Shown: positions 54,355 through 63,940, numbered from the stretch's first letter. The stretch is DNA of 64,000 nt from Candidatus Nitrosocosmicus franklandus (GCF_900696045.1 NZ_LR216287.1:806001-870000); one strand, 5' to 3'. The notes: generated from the sequence alone by a model not told the origin. Translations and numbers: made by a program.

Positions 54355-54582
54355 TTAGCATATAGTAAGGAAGGAGGTCTGATCAACAAGAATGTTTCTT
54401 GCTAAATCACAAGGACTTATAATATCAGAAGGATGTCCAAATTTTATAGCAATACAAGAAACAACTAATGTTAGATAAATTCTAAAAATCTCGCTCGAAG
54501 TTACTTTTTGATCATTGACTAAATTTTTCACACAAAGGAGCAAAGACGAGAGAGAGTGACGAGAATCAATTTCTGAAGACAA
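54355..54582 (-). CDS. possible hypothetical protein (75 aa)
   Basis: The frame from 54582 encodes a mostly helical sequence (SLSSLLLCVKNLVNDQKVTS, SEIFRIYLTLVVSCIAIKFG) with several cysteines. It is better composed than the overlapping plus-strand frame, but support is weak. Confidence 0.35.
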   Translation of the reverse strand: MSSEIDSRHSLSSLLLCVKNLVNDQKVTSSEIFRIYLTLVVSCIAIKFGHPSDIISPCDLARNILVDQTSFLTIC

Positions 54583-54901
54583 AGATTTAAAATACCATTT
54601 CTAGAGAAAAAGATTAAAAAGCCCAGTGTATAGACAAACCTACCCAAAACATAATGAAAACATTAGAAAAGGCACGTGGGTGTATTGTAGGCCAGATTAG
54701 ACTAAAGGATTATTTCTATGTGTAGGATTTTGGCAAATCTATAAATGAGAAAAAGATGGTGGATATCAAGAAAGGTTCCAAAACTAAGTTAATTAAAGTT
54801 ACTTGATCCAATACTTGGACAAGACTAATAAATTATATACATATTTGTTTTCGGCAGACGCAAAAAAATATATCAAATAGCAAATACAATAGCGATTGAA
54901 G
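54583..54901. other. upstream region of the cupredoxin gene
   Basis: About 320 bases without a gene. It should contain the promoter of the copper protein at 54902; a TATA-like AATATATCAAATAG lies shortly before the start codon, but I cannot place the transcription start. Confidence 0.3.
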
Positions 54902-55573
54902 ATGGCAAAATCATCTAAATCAATGACAATAATATTAGCATGGTTAATTGCAATATCAACCCTAGCAATATTATCAATAGATAGTATCCACACTAACTCG
55001 GTCTTAGCATCAACTACAAATCAAACACAAGACAGTGAATCTGTGAGTGTAGCCGCAGGTGGAGGAAACGGCACAGCTCCATTAACTGTATTCATCCCTC
55101 AAAACGTAGAAGTTAAAGCAGGTCAAACAATTACCTGGCATAATCCCACAACAGTTGGAGAACCTCATACGGTTACCTTTATCTTGGATGCAAATAAAAC
55201 TGCAGGAGTAGTATCTCCATTAAGCGTTTCCAATACAACCACGTTTACTGCGTTGCCACCTGGCTCAAACAACGAACCGATCATAATTCCAGGTGAAGAT
55301 AGCTTAAATACCATCGTTGCAGTAAATGCACGTACATTTAATCCAGTTGTAATTAACTCTTCAGAGAATGTAAATTTCATGGCTCCAAATGCAAACTATA
55401 CTTTGACAGGGACAGAAAAATATGTTAACTCGGGCTGGTTTTTACCAAATGGATTTGAACAAGAGTACCCAGGCACAGGAAATACCTTTAGTGTAACGTT
55501 CACAAATTCTGGAACATATCACTACATATGTATACTCCATCCGTGGATGACAGGAAGTGTGACAGTATCATAA
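54902..55573 (+). CDS. secreted blue copper protein (cupredoxin)
   Basis: Signal peptide at residues ~1-34 (SMTIILAWLIAISTLAILSI...VLAST). One cupredoxin domain carries type 1 copper ligands: His in GEPHTVTFIL, then Cys, His and Met in YICILHPWMTGSVTVS at the C-terminus. A long insert between first and last ligands (residues ~95-190, with PGSNNEPIIIPGEDSLNTIV) makes it larger than plastocyanin. ATG at 54902 (MAKSSKS); the frame opens at 54896. It may carry electrons or bind copper outside the cell, as in ammonia oxidisers. Confidence 0.9.
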   Translation: MAKSSKSMTIILAWLIAISTLAILSIDSIHTNSVLASTTNQTQDSESVSVAAGGGNGTAPLTVFIPQNVEVKAGQTITWHNPTTVGEPHTVTFILDANKTAGVVSPLSVSNTTTFTALPPGSNNEPIIIPGEDSLNTIVAVNARTFNPVVINSSENVNFMAPNANYTLTGTEKYVNSGWFLPNGFEQEYPGTGNTFSVTFTNSGTYHYICILHPWMTGSVTVS

Positions 55574-56388
55574 GATAGTGATATAGATTCAAAGATCTTG
55601 ATTACTTATTTTCCCTTTTTCTTTTTTTGTATTAAAATAATAGTATAAACATTTCTGACTACAATAAATTCAGAAGCTAGATCCGTTATCCTTTTTGTTT
55701 CTCGTCGTTACCTTTTTTGATTTAGAAATATTGTCATAGTAACTCCTTTTACTACCATGTTACTACGTATGTGAGAGAATTGACAAATCTTATTATTTCC
55801 TAGATATTCATAATATTACATACAGAAATACTTTATCCATGAGAATGCCAAAAAAGCATATGTATGCATGTTTGATTTCAGCATTATGGAAAATGAATTA
55901 GCCTAATAGAAATGATGTATGGATGAAAAATGATCTTAACATTAGATACAATCTATTTTGCAAAAGAGTAGATATTGTACCACTACCACATGACATTGGC
56001 TCCAACCCTAGCCCCCATTTGTAGATGACACGTGTGTTCAGCTTGTAAATTAATAAATGAGAAACCCCCCCCCTGCTTACCACGACTTGAATTTAACCGG
56101 CACACCCTTCCACTCAAGTATTACAATACACAAATTGCATCAAATGTATTTGTGTATCTTCGTTAGATCACCATCTTACTCGAAAAAATTATCTGCTAAA
56201 CTTGTAATCGAAACAATACACTAGTAACAATTTACATTACGTTACTTTACTACCAATTGAAAATAACAATTGAAATGAAATATGCCCAACAAAGACGAAA
56301 TATACATTAGTTTAATTTACCAACAGCATTATGAAAAATCAATAGATTCTAATTATTTCATTAATTTAATAATACAAAAAAAGAGAGT
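55574..56388. other. non-coding stretch with a nine-C tract
   Basis: About 815 bases with no protein-like frame. An uninterrupted run of nine C lies at 56065-56073, striking in such AT-rich DNA and prone to slippage. No gene is seen that it could switch. Confidence 0.5.
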
Positions 56389-56658
56389 TTATTGCTGTCC
56401 GGCAGCGATGTTACCGTCTTGGAATTGTAATCCTAAGCCTAAGTTGTTACAGTCAATCAGTGAAAATGTTCCAGATACACATTGTGCATTTTGTTCGTTT
56501 GCTTGACCTTGTTCAATTTCTTGTTCTGCATCATTGTGTTTCTTCTTTCCGCCAGCGTATGCATAGTTGTCACCTAGGGCTACTACTGAACCAATTAAGG
56601 CTGCTGCAATAAACATCGCAAATATTCCGACCTTATAGTTTTTTGTTATGTTGCTCAT
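56389..56658 (-). CDS. secreted small protein, conserved-leader family member 2
   Basis: ATG at 56658. Signal peptide to about YAYAGG, polar linker (KKKHNDAEQEIEQGQANEQN), then a tail QCVSGTFSLIDCNN...DGNIAAGQQ. The leader and linker equal those of the gene at 50020-50289 apart from one residue. The tails share only the frame C...CNN...GN-x-A-x-GQQ. The near-identical DNA suggests recent duplication or gene conversion of the front part. Function unknown. Confidence 0.75.
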   Translation of the reverse strand: MSNITKNYKVGIFAMFIAAALIGSVVALGDNYAYAGGKKKHNDAEQEIEQGQANEQNAQCVSGTFSLIDCNNLGLGLQFQDGNIAAGQQ

Positions 56659-57046
56659 TCTAATCGAAATGTATAATCGAAATTAATTATATCATAGTTT
56701 GGATGCTAATTACTGCTTAAATTTAATTAAACTAAATCATAGAATCATCATTCAAAAAAATATTATGAAATGAAAAATGAACCAAAAATTTACAAGAACA
56801 GAGATGTTGAGGAGATATATAGTATGGTAAAATAAATAGGATGAACAGATTTCCAATAATACTTGTTCTTTGCTAATTAAGACTGCTTTCATGGCGGGAA
56901 AATGTGATGAAGGTCAACGCTGTTGGCTGCCTAGGCAGGCTTTTTTCCATTTGTTAAATGGTACAATTATGACAATCAAGTATATGAGATATTATCTGGA
57001 TAGTTGATTGCTTAGCATAATTGAATAAGAGGAATGATTTAGGTTA
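56659..57046. other. intergenic region with a terminator-like palindrome
   Basis: The bases before the ATG of the leader-family gene closely match the corresponding region at 50290-50335. Near 56926-56946 the palindrome CTGCCTAGGCAG followed by GGC and six T reads as a terminator-like element on the plus strand. Confidence 0.4.
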
Positions 57047-57583
57047 TTAATAGTCCACAACGGTGGTTTGGTTAAGCAAATTAGCCATTATTTTGGGGTC
57101 TCCTATAATGGAACCATTGATTATATCAGTATTATCGTAACCTGCTATCTTAAGACAAGTCTCACAAATTATGACTTGCCCGCCTTTACTTATGAAATCA
57201 GATACATTCTTTATTAGTGGTTGTAGTCCCAAGTATTGATGCGGATTCTTTACACCAAGCTGTACTCCCTCTATACTCAGCATTAAAGTAACATTATAAC
57301 CCATTTTAAGCATAGTTTGAGAGTCCAGTAGTGCAATAGTTGCTCTCCAAGGTTCGTCGCTACTCAAATGATAGACTAGCTTCGTCTTGTTCATATTATC
57401 CATGGTACTTGCTGATGTTTGTGCAAATACAATTGAAATACTATTTTCTGAAAACCAATTGAAATTATATGAATAGATATTACCAACATTGGGTAGGACA
57501 AATAGGTATCCACCTATAAGAAGAATCAATAAACTGCAAACATAGACGGATCTCTTTAAAATTGAAGTAGCTGAAGTCATCAA
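57047..57583 (-). CDS. exported DsrE-family protein
   Basis: Residues ~12-35 are a signal/anchor helix (VYVCSLLILLIGGYLFVLPN). The remainder is a DsrE-like alpha/beta domain: KLVYHLSSDEPWRATIALLD, MLKMGYNVTLMLSIEGVQLG and ISKGGQVIICETCLKIAGYD. The two cysteines in ICETCLK sit where DsrE-type proteins carry their reactive Cys. DsrE proteins relay sulfur or act in redox reactions; an exported form is less usual. Start as in the open frame (57583). Confidence 0.8.
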   Translation of the reverse strand: MMTSATSILKRSVYVCSLLILLIGGYLFVLPNVGNIYSYNFNWFSENSISIVFAQTSASTMDNMNKTKLVYHLSSDEPWRATIALLDSQTMLKMGYNVTLMLSIEGVQLGVKNPHQYLGLQPLIKNVSDFISKGGQVIICETCLKIAGYDNTDIINGSIIGDPKIMANLLNQTTVVDY

Positions 57584-57749
57584 TCTGTTTTATTACATTT
57601 TAACTAATTAATAATAGTTTATTACAGCGTCAACGTAGAATCAATATGATTAAGGATTAGGAAGAAATATGATCCTCTATATAGAAAAATTAAGTTGAAC
57701 AAATCCTATTCCCAATACATCTGTAGATTAAATACCACTTTTCTAAAAC

Positions 57750-57773
57750 AAATCAAGCCTTCTGGCTTGATTT
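57750..57773. terminator. perfect 10-bp hairpin with TTCT loop
   Basis: AAATCAAGCC (57750-57759), loop TTCT, GGCTTGATTT (57764-57773), followed by AT-rich DNA. It looks like a terminator or mRNA-end hairpin. No gene ends just before it on either strand, so its client is unclear. Confidence 0.5.
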
Positions 57774-57790
57774 AAATAAATGCTAGAAAG

Positions 57791-57961
57791 ATGTCTGAAA
57801 GTATGCTAATATACGAAATAGACTGTCAAACCCTTAAACTGATTAATATGTATCCCTCTGATCTCTGCTTTGGTGTAGAGTTACATCGATATTTAATAAT
57901 CATTACTATAATACCAGACAGTAATATTACTGTAGAAAAAATAGATGAGGCAAAAATTTGA
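57791..57961 (+). CDS. possible small protein (56 aa)
   Basis: ATG at 57791 to TGA at 57959-57961: MSESMLIYEIDCQTLKLINM, then YPSDLCFGVELHRYLIIITI and an acidic end (VEKIDEAKI). Hydrophobic strands alternate with polar residues. It follows a hairpin at 57750. It may be real, but nothing confirms it. Confidence 0.35.
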   Translation: MSESMLIYEIDCQTLKLINMYPSDLCFGVELHRYLIIITIIPDSNITVEKIDEAKI

Positions 57962-58374
57962 TTTTATCACCTAAACAGTACTAGATACAGCTAGGAACCT
58001 AAAACCGAAAATATCACGACTTATAAAAGATTCGGCTTTAAAAAAGAATGTCGATCCAGAACCCATCACTTGGGCGCAATATCATCCAGCAAAATTACAC
58101 ACATGTTGGGCAGTATATAAAATGACCTGCAAGGCTAGGTGTAGATAGTTATGCATTGTATAATAAATTAGATCAAACATTTAACACGTCTTTTGAACAT
58201 CCTCTATTTCAGCTTGTGAAAAAACAAATGTCATATTTGGAAATCTTACCAAACAAAATATCCATTAATAGGTTAGAGTTATTGTCAAGATGATGTCTAT
58301 AACCAGATCATGCAACATTCAAGCAGGGTTTGAGGTAAAACTATTCAACCGCTCACCCACCAAAATTAGAATTT
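57962..58374. other. gap with a possible gene remnant
   Basis: From about 57989 to 58150 on the plus strand a frame without start codon encodes a protein-like segment (TVLDTARNLKPKISRLIKDS, then VDPEPITWAQYHPAKLHTCW) and ends TAG. It may be the end of a decayed gene. The remainder is non-coding. Confidence 0.35.
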
Positions 58375-58860
58375 TTGGTAACTTTAAAAAGGGTAATAGT
58401 CCTTTTTTTAATAATGTCATTGCTTAAGATTTCTACCTTTGCCCCATTACCTATAAGAATAATAGCAGGAATTGCCTTCATACTTCATGGCTTACCTAAA
58501 TTTGAAAATTTGCAAGGAACCCAAGGCTTTTTTGCTTCGGCAGGGATTCCGCCTGAGTTAGCCATAATTGTAGGATTGTTAGAGGTAATTGGCGGAGTAT
58601 TATTACTTCTGGGATTAGTTACAAGGATAACTGCAATTCTTTTTATAATAGAAATGATTTGCGCGATACTAATAATAAAAGCAGGTAATAGCTTTCTCGG
58701 TCAAGGAGGATACGAGGTCGATTTGTTGTTAATGTTTATTTCAATAAGTTTGCTACTGTCAGGACCCGGGAGGTTATCTATAGAGAGAGATTTATTAAAA
58801 CATGAGATCTTTCCGAAGATATCTCATAGTAAAGATAATAGAGATTCCAGCACCAAATGA
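58375..58860 (+). CDS. DoxX-family membrane protein
   Basis: Four membrane helices in a 161-aa protein: PLPIRIIAGIAFILHGLPKF (with the HG-x-x-K pattern of DoxX), PPELAIIVGLLEVIGGVLLL, ITAILFIIEMICAILIIKAG and DLLLMFISISLLLSGPG (with the SGPG ending). DoxX-like proteins are small integral membrane proteins linked to redox or thiol stress; the precise role is not settled. TTG at 58375 opens the frame; ATG at MSLLKISTF is a possible alternative. Confidence 0.88.
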   Translation: MVTLKRVIVLFLIMSLLKISTFAPLPIRIIAGIAFILHGLPKFENLQGTQGFFASAGIPPELAIIVGLLEVIGGVLLLLGLVTRITAILFIIEMICAILIIKAGNSFLGQGGYEVDLLLMFISISLLLSGPGRLSIERDLLKHEIFPKISHSKDNRDSSTK

Positions 58861-59156
58861 ATGCTTTACCAACTAGGCGACCCCAGAGACCACGGTAAGA
58901 AATAATAAAATGGATCACAATTTTGATTTTGAGAAATATACTTGCCATTAATAAGAACAGAAAATGATGTGACGCAAATGCAGTAGCAACTATCAAGTTT
59001 ATTTCTTCAAATCCAAATTATTTGAAGACGAATTTCCAGAACCCCAAGAAATTCTTCTACAAATTAGAATATGTCTCTGGTATCAGGATGAAAGAAAAGA
59101 CATAGGTGAGAAATCTAAGTCGTTAAATTGAATCTAATGGGTTAAGTAATATAATC

Positions 59157-59830
59157 GGCTCTGTTCACTTAATATGTTTTATTTCATTGTTATGATAGTC
59201 TACAAAGAGCCGCAGCCAATTCCGTACATGCTTTAACTTGCAATTCTTTATTCTACAAGGAAAGTAGTCATCGAAACTTTCGGTTCTATCCTTTATGTAT
59301 TGCATCTTTCTTTCAATCAGACTTTTCTCCAGAGAGGAATGAATGTGATGATCGAGATTTAAGAATCTACAGGCCATTGGATACCAAGTACCTCCATCAT
59401 CAGTCGAAACTGGATGAATTCCATGAATCTTGACTAAATCTGAAATGAATCTTTCAGCTACAAACATGTTTCTTTCTTTAGAGATAGACAGTGCGAGAAT
59501 TTGCCTGTTTTCTGTCTGGTTCAGTTGCAACCCAGAGCCAGACAAACTCTGATCCCACCTTTAACATGGTCTCGTCTACAATATATTCTAGAATTCTTCT
59601 TCTTGATGCTTTCAATTTTTGAGGCCTGTATTTTTGAATCCAATTCCAGATGGAAACGTGATTTCTCTTGTATATCTGAGATAATCTTTCCGAGGCTTTC
59701 CTTAACGATAGGCCTGAAAAGTACAAATGCAACCCATAATATACATACTTTGAAGGCGTTCTGTTTCTAGTAAGCATAAAAGAAATGGAATGCTTTCAAG
59801 CTATAGGTTTATCGTTAAATGAACAGAGCC
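59157..59830 (-). mobile_element. IS6/IS240-like insertion sequence, copy C (defective)
   Basis: 674 bp with GGCTCTGTTCA ends. Its sequence is almost the same as copy A (2075-2749), including a 4-base gain after the codons for VATEP, but it lacks the other two lesions of copy A. It therefore represents an earlier state of the same broken lineage. Confidence 0.92.
59165..59777 (-). pseudogene. IS6-family transposase with one frameshift
   Basis: The first frame (59777 to about 59478) runs MLTRNRTPSKYVYYGLHLYF through DETMLKVGSEFVWLWVATEP and then derails (DRKQANSRTVYL, stop). The second frame (to 59165) resumes with NRQILALSISKERN, HPVSTDDGGTWYP and LIERKMQYIKDRTE. All three catalytic acids are encoded but split between frames. 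A single 4-base insertion explains it. Confidence 0.9.
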
Positions 59831-60036
59831 GTATAATCACATAATCAGGGAATTCATAATTATCCTAAAAGATAATATATTGCGGACAATAAATCCGATT
59901 CTGCACGTCAACTTTCCTATACTGTCACTGAGAAATCTGATAGCTATTATTATCTTTATAGAAGCATGTTCATTCTTGTTATATTTTTTTAGGTTCTTAT
60001 CGAGAGTACAATGTTCCAACTATTTTATCGTCTGCT

Positions 60037-60705
60037 ATGGCGACCTTTTTGATCCTCATATATCTAAAAAAGTCAAAAAACTCACAACACATGATTGACA
60101 AAATTTACTTTTTTATTCTATCCGCTGTAGTATGCTGGTTTATTGCAGAATCTTTGTATGGGTATTACGATGGACTTTTACATATAGATGCGTATCCATC
60201 TCCTGCAGATTTATTTTATTTGTTAGGGAGCATATTTTTTATTTTATTTTTTTATTCCCTAAACAGGTCGTATAAAATAGAACCTGGTATGATTATAAGT
60301 GCTTTAATTACATTTTCTCTTTTTATCATTTATTCATTGTACGTAGCAATATTTATTTTTGAAATATATCAAATTAGTAACGATGTAGGAGCTTTAATAC
60401 TTCTTTTTAGCTATCCAGTATTTGACACACTTATAATACTAGCATCAACAGCTTATTTCCTAAGAGGAAAAGATATATCATTAAAAAGGGAATATAATTT
60501 TTGGATTTTCTTTGCATTCTTTGGATTCATGTTTCTTGTTGCTGATCTCGTGTTCGGATTCAACGATCTTTTTAATATTATTGATACAAACAGATTTCTG
60601 GATATTTTTTACAATATAGGGTACATTATGCTCGGAATAGCTCTAATAATCAAGATAAAATATGCCTCGGCCGCCTTGCAAGAGCATGATTTGAAAGAAA
60701 ATTGA
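60037..60705 (+). CDS. multi-pass membrane protein, possibly damaged at both ends
   Basis: 222 aa with about six membrane helices and the motif AYPSPADLFYLLGSIFFILF, a pattern seen in the membrane part of bacterial sensor proteins that end in signalling domains. Upstream, another frame (59880-60098) encodes a helix (IAIIIFIEACSFLLYFFRFL) that would join this protein after an indel in the T run at 59984-59990. Downstream, the +1 frame reads ERKLKDALTGIFKILS and stops at 60743, similar to the start of a GGDEF domain. The gene may be a relic of a longer sensor; IS copy C lies 49 bases before the upstream frame. Confidence 0.6.
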   Translation: MATFLILIYLKKSKNSQHMIDKIYFFILSAVVCWFIAESLYGYYDGLLHIDAYPSPADLFYLLGSIFFILFFYSLNRSYKIEPGMIISALITFSLFIIYSLYVAIFIFEIYQISNDVGALILLFSYPVFDTLIILASTAYFLRGKDISLKREYNFWIFFAFFGFMFLVADLVFGFNDLFNIIDTNRFLDIFYNIGYIMLGIALIIKIKYASAALQEHDLKEN

Positions 60706-61037
60706 AAGATGCGTTGACTGGTATTTTTAAGATCCTATCGTAACTAAGGAAAAATTGGATATTCATAAAGGTTGTACTTATTTGGACAAAAAAAGTGGCA
60801 GTCCAAGAATAATTTGAAAACCAGTTAAACTTGATTAAGATATCTGCAGACAACTAATATTCAATTTGACATAGTTTCGTTTGTGGATTTATCAAAAATA
60901 TTGATGCGAGAGGTATTATCATCAGTAATATTATTATGAATTTTGATATCTGTAGAACATATTATAATCTAGATCTGGAAATTTAAAGTCTTAAAGTCTT
61001 AAGCATTTCATAAATTAACAAATTCTAATTACAATTT
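60706..61037. other. gap after the membrane protein
   Basis: It begins with the alternate-frame segment described for the membrane protein (to 60743); the rest is AT-rich and without genes. A short tandem repeat AAAGTCTT occurs around 60986-61001. Confidence 0.4.
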
Positions 61038-62873
61038 GTGAAGGGCAATAGCAAAGGATATATTAAATTATTCTTGATATTATTTTTGATAATTCCAAGT
61101 TTTCATGGTATTGGATTGATAACAAATGTCAAAGGCATAGACATAGGAATAACAAACATACCACCATTAGATTCTGCTTCTGCTAGTAGTAATGGTGAAA
61201 ATATAATAGAAAATGACCTAAATAAAATATCTGGCTTTCTTCAATATAGAGATAAAAATCAAGACGTCACCCCTATTATACGTGATTACACAGAACTTCC
61301 TTACTCCTTTTTTTCTAATCCTGATACAGAACCGGGAAATGTGATCCCAAATCAGTATATTGTAGTACTAAAGAACAATGATATAGACATATCAGAGATT
61401 TTCTCACAAATCTCAAGTAAGGTAAATTTGAATGAGATCAAAATAATATATGAGTATCAGAAAGTTCTGAACGGTTTTGTCATCCATGTGACCAATGAAA
61501 GAATCATAGATGAAATTAAAAAAATTCCTATTGTTGACTATGTGGAAAGAGATGTTGTGGTTGAAGGATTCGCACAGGCTATGCCAACAGGAATAAACAG
61601 GATTGACGCAGATCAGAGTTACACAAAGTCCGGTGATGGTACCGGCAGCGTGAATGTAGATATTGCGATCTTAGATACAGGAATTGATCTAGACCACCCT
61701 GATCTGAACGTATACCATCAAAAATCGTTTGTTTCAAGTTCTGCTGATGATGACAATGGGCATGGTACTCATGTGGCAGGAATTGCTGCTGCTAAGGATA
61801 ATAATATTGGTACAGTAGGAGTGGCTCCGGGTGCAAAACTTTGGGCTATTAAAGTCCTAGATAGCAAGGGAACTGGCCCATTGTCTACAGTTATAAAAGG
61901 TATAGACTATGTTACCCAAAACGCTAATCAAATTGAGGTTGTCAATCTTAGCTTGGGTTGCGAATGTAAATCTACTGCTTTTGACACTGCAGTCAACAAC
62001 GCAGTCAAAGCAGGGATTGTTTTTACAGTGGCAGCGGGAAACGGAGCAAAGGATGCCCATAATTTCTCACCAGCAAATAATCCTAATGTAATTGCGGTAT
62101 CAGCAATAGGCGATAGCGATGGAAAGTGTGGTTCAAAAGGACCAAGCACAGGCTATGGAAGTGACGATACACTATCTAGTTTTAGCAATTATGGCTCAAT
62201 AGTTGATATTGCAGCCCCTGGAGCAAAGATCTATTCTACTTACAAGGGTAACACTTATGCTACAATTAGCGGAACAAGCATGGCATCACCACATGTTGCT
62301 GGCGCTGCGGCCTTATTCATGGCCAAAAGCCCAGATGCATCTCCTTCAACTGTGTATAATGAATTGATAAATAAGGGTACAACTGCAAGTACAACTTGCG
62401 ATGGGAACGGGCACGGATACTTTACTGGCGACAAAGATCAATTTAGAGAGCCGCTTTTATATGTAAGAAATATTGGGGTAACAGACAGTCCGGTAGTCGT
62501 ACAACAACCACCAAAAGCAGATGCAGGACCTGATCAGACGGTAAATAGCGGTAGTACAGTAAGGCTCGATGGTAGTCGCAGCTCTGATCCAAATAATTCT
62601 CCATTAACATATTCCTGGACTCAAGCCTCTGGTCCCTCGGTCACTTTGAGTGACTCTTCCTCTCAGAGTCCAACATTTAGGGCACCAGAAACCTCTACAA
62701 CAACAAATCTTGTCTTTGAACTCGAGGTGACAAATAATAACAACATAAAAAGTGAACGCGATAATGTCAGAATTACGGTGCAACCCACAAATAACAACCC
62801 CAGCAACGGAAATAGTATTTGCAATCTACTTGGCGACGGATCATCACTTCGAAATTTCTTTGGGTGTAGGTAA
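61038..62873 (+). CDS. secreted subtilisin-like serine protease with PKD-type domain
   Basis: Signal peptide (LFLILFLIIPSFHGIGL). Residues ~105-175 are an inhibitor-I9 propeptide (NQYIVVLKNNDIDISEIFSQ ... VDYVERDVVVEG). The S8 catalytic triad is Asp in ILDTGIDLDHPDL (about residue 213), His in NGHGTHVAG (about 243) and Ser in GTSMASPHVAG (about 413). The C-terminal ~100 residues are a PKD/REJ-like beta domain (ADAGPDQTVNSGSTVRLDGS, YSWTQASGPSVTLSD). It is exported and self-processed. GTG at 61038. The final CNLLGDGSSLRNFFGCR has two cysteines. Confidence 0.95.
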   Translation: MKGNSKGYIKLFLILFLIIPSFHGIGLITNVKGIDIGITNIPPLDSASASSNGENIIENDLNKISGFLQYRDKNQDVTPIIRDYTELPYSFFSNPDTEPGNVIPNQYIVVLKNNDIDISEIFSQISSKVNLNEIKIIYEYQKVLNGFVIHVTNERIIDEIKKIPIVDYVERDVVVEGFAQAMPTGINRIDADQSYTKSGDGTGSVNVDIAILDTGIDLDHPDLNVYHQKSFVSSSADDDNGHGTHVAGIAAAKDNNIGTVGVAPGAKLWAIKVLDSKGTGPLSTVIKGIDYVTQNANQIEVVNLSLGCECKSTAFDTAVNNAVKAGIVFTVAAGNGAKDAHNFSPANNPNVIAVSAIGDSDGKCGSKGPSTGYGSDDTLSSFSNYGSIVDIAAPGAKIYSTYKGNTYATISGTSMASPHVAGAAALFMAKSPDASPSTVYNELINKGTTASTTCDGNGHGYFTGDKDQFREPLLYVRNIGVTDSPVVVQQPPKADAGPDQTVNSGSTVRLDGSRSSDPNNSPLTYSWTQASGPSVTLSDSSSQSPTFRAPETSTTTNLVFELEVTNNNNIKSERDNVRITVQPTNNNPSNGNSICNLLGDGSSLRNFFGCR

Positions 62874-63568
62874 GTGGTCACATTTCCCCATGTTTTTTTC
62901 ATGTGCTATATCAGGTGCTATAGCATGTTGTTTAACTTAGCAATATATCCAAAACACCCGGATAAATCATTAATACTCTTAATAACCCCCTCTGATTTAA
63001 AACAAGACAAAAAACAATATTCCATAATAATAAAAAATAGAAATGTACCTATGCCAATGTTGAACAATTCACATCATGTGTATATGTGAAAGCCTACTGG
63101 ATCATTCTAACCCTGTGATTTCTTTATACAGACCACATGGTTTTTTTATTTGTTAATTTGACAAGAAGAAACATAATAAATCTCAGTATATATATGAAGT
63201 ACTGGATTTGAACCCTTCCCGTTTTCGACCGCACTTCGTATTCGTCATGTATATTTTTAGAAAACAAATGGCCAAACAAAATATGACTCCATCTTCGTTA
63301 AACACTGCTATCTCCCGCAACTGGTTGGTAAACCGTTTCGGGTTGCGGGCAAACTGAATAAATTACTCGACTTAATAACGAGATATCAAGTCAAAAGGTA
63401 AATTACTAAACTAAATCTATTCACAATACTGTCAAATAAACACTGGTTGATAGTTGTTCAGGAAGTATAACGAATTCTCTATAGTGAATATGTATTACCA
63501 TAGCAAATTCTTTGCAACACAACCACATTATAAAGGCACAGAACCAAAACTAATAAAATACGAAATAA
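62874..63568. other. non-coding stretch with a GC-rich hairpin
   Basis: Frames here are short and continue out of the protease gene without protein-like composition. A T-loop-like segment at 63205-63225 is not a tRNA (see rejected list). A stem-loop lies at 63314-63349 and is listed separately. Confidence 0.45.
63314..63349. other. GC-rich stem-loop
   Basis: CCCGCAAC (63314-63321) pairs with GTTGCGGG (63342-63349). Inside, GGTT (63323-63326) can pair with AACC (63331-63334). The local GC content is far above the surroundings. It could be a structured RNA, a terminator or a protein-binding site. Confidence 0.45.
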
Positions 63569-63940
63569 CTAAGATGAAGAAGGAATTCCCACCATAACCA
63601 TATGGTCCGAATATTTAACCCATACTCCAGTTTGTCTTAATGTCTGAAGTATTATCTTTATCTTGGTTGAAATATATTTGCTAAATTTGAGACCCATGTC
63701 AAACTGAATCTTGATGACGATTTGATTTGCATCATCTTCATCAATCCTATAATTAAAACCTGAAATTTTAAGCCAGGTTAGCAAATAGTCAACATAATGA
63801 GAGATTGAAGATTTTTCACGAAAAATCTCTATAGTATCCACAAAATGATGTTGAGCAAAATTATCAATTATTCTATTTAACGTTTCATCAGAAAGTTGTT
63901 CTACAATGTCACTATAGAGAAACTTATTGACATGACACAT
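63569..63940 (-). CDS. hypothetical protein (~123 aa)
   Basis: ATG at 63940 (MCHVNKFLYSD); a further ATG at 63961 lies in the same frame. The protein is helical at first (IVEQLSDETLNRIIDNFAQH, FREKSSISHYVDYLLTWLKI) with a strand-rich end (NQIVIKIQFDMGLKFSKYIS, GVWVKYSDHMVMVGIPSSS). It resembles a soluble sensor or regulator domain; I cannot name it. Both possible start codons lie inside a 12-bp hairpin. Confidence 0.65.
   Translation of the reverse strand: MCHVNKFLYSDIVEQLSDETLNRIIDNFAQHHFVDTIEIFREKSSISHYVDYLLTWLKISGFNYRIDEDDANQIVIKIQFDMGLKFSKYISTKIKIILQTLRQTGVWVKYSDHMVMVGIPSSS

Larger units (their letters stand above)
59149..59838. repeat. target-site duplication of IS copy C (7 of 8 bases)
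   Basis: ATATAATC at 59149-59156 and GTATAATC at 59831-59838 flank the insertion sequence. One base differs, consistent with an insertion older than the other two. Confidence 0.85.

Noticed and set aside
54169-54405. Plus-strand 78-codon frame
   Set aside because: Overlaps two other frames, no coherent pattern; likely chance in AT-rich DNA.
63195-63260. tRNA-like T-loop segment (ATTTGAACCC) on the minus strand
   Set aside because: The stem does not pair (two of five positions fail), and no acceptor, D or anticodon arm can be built around it.
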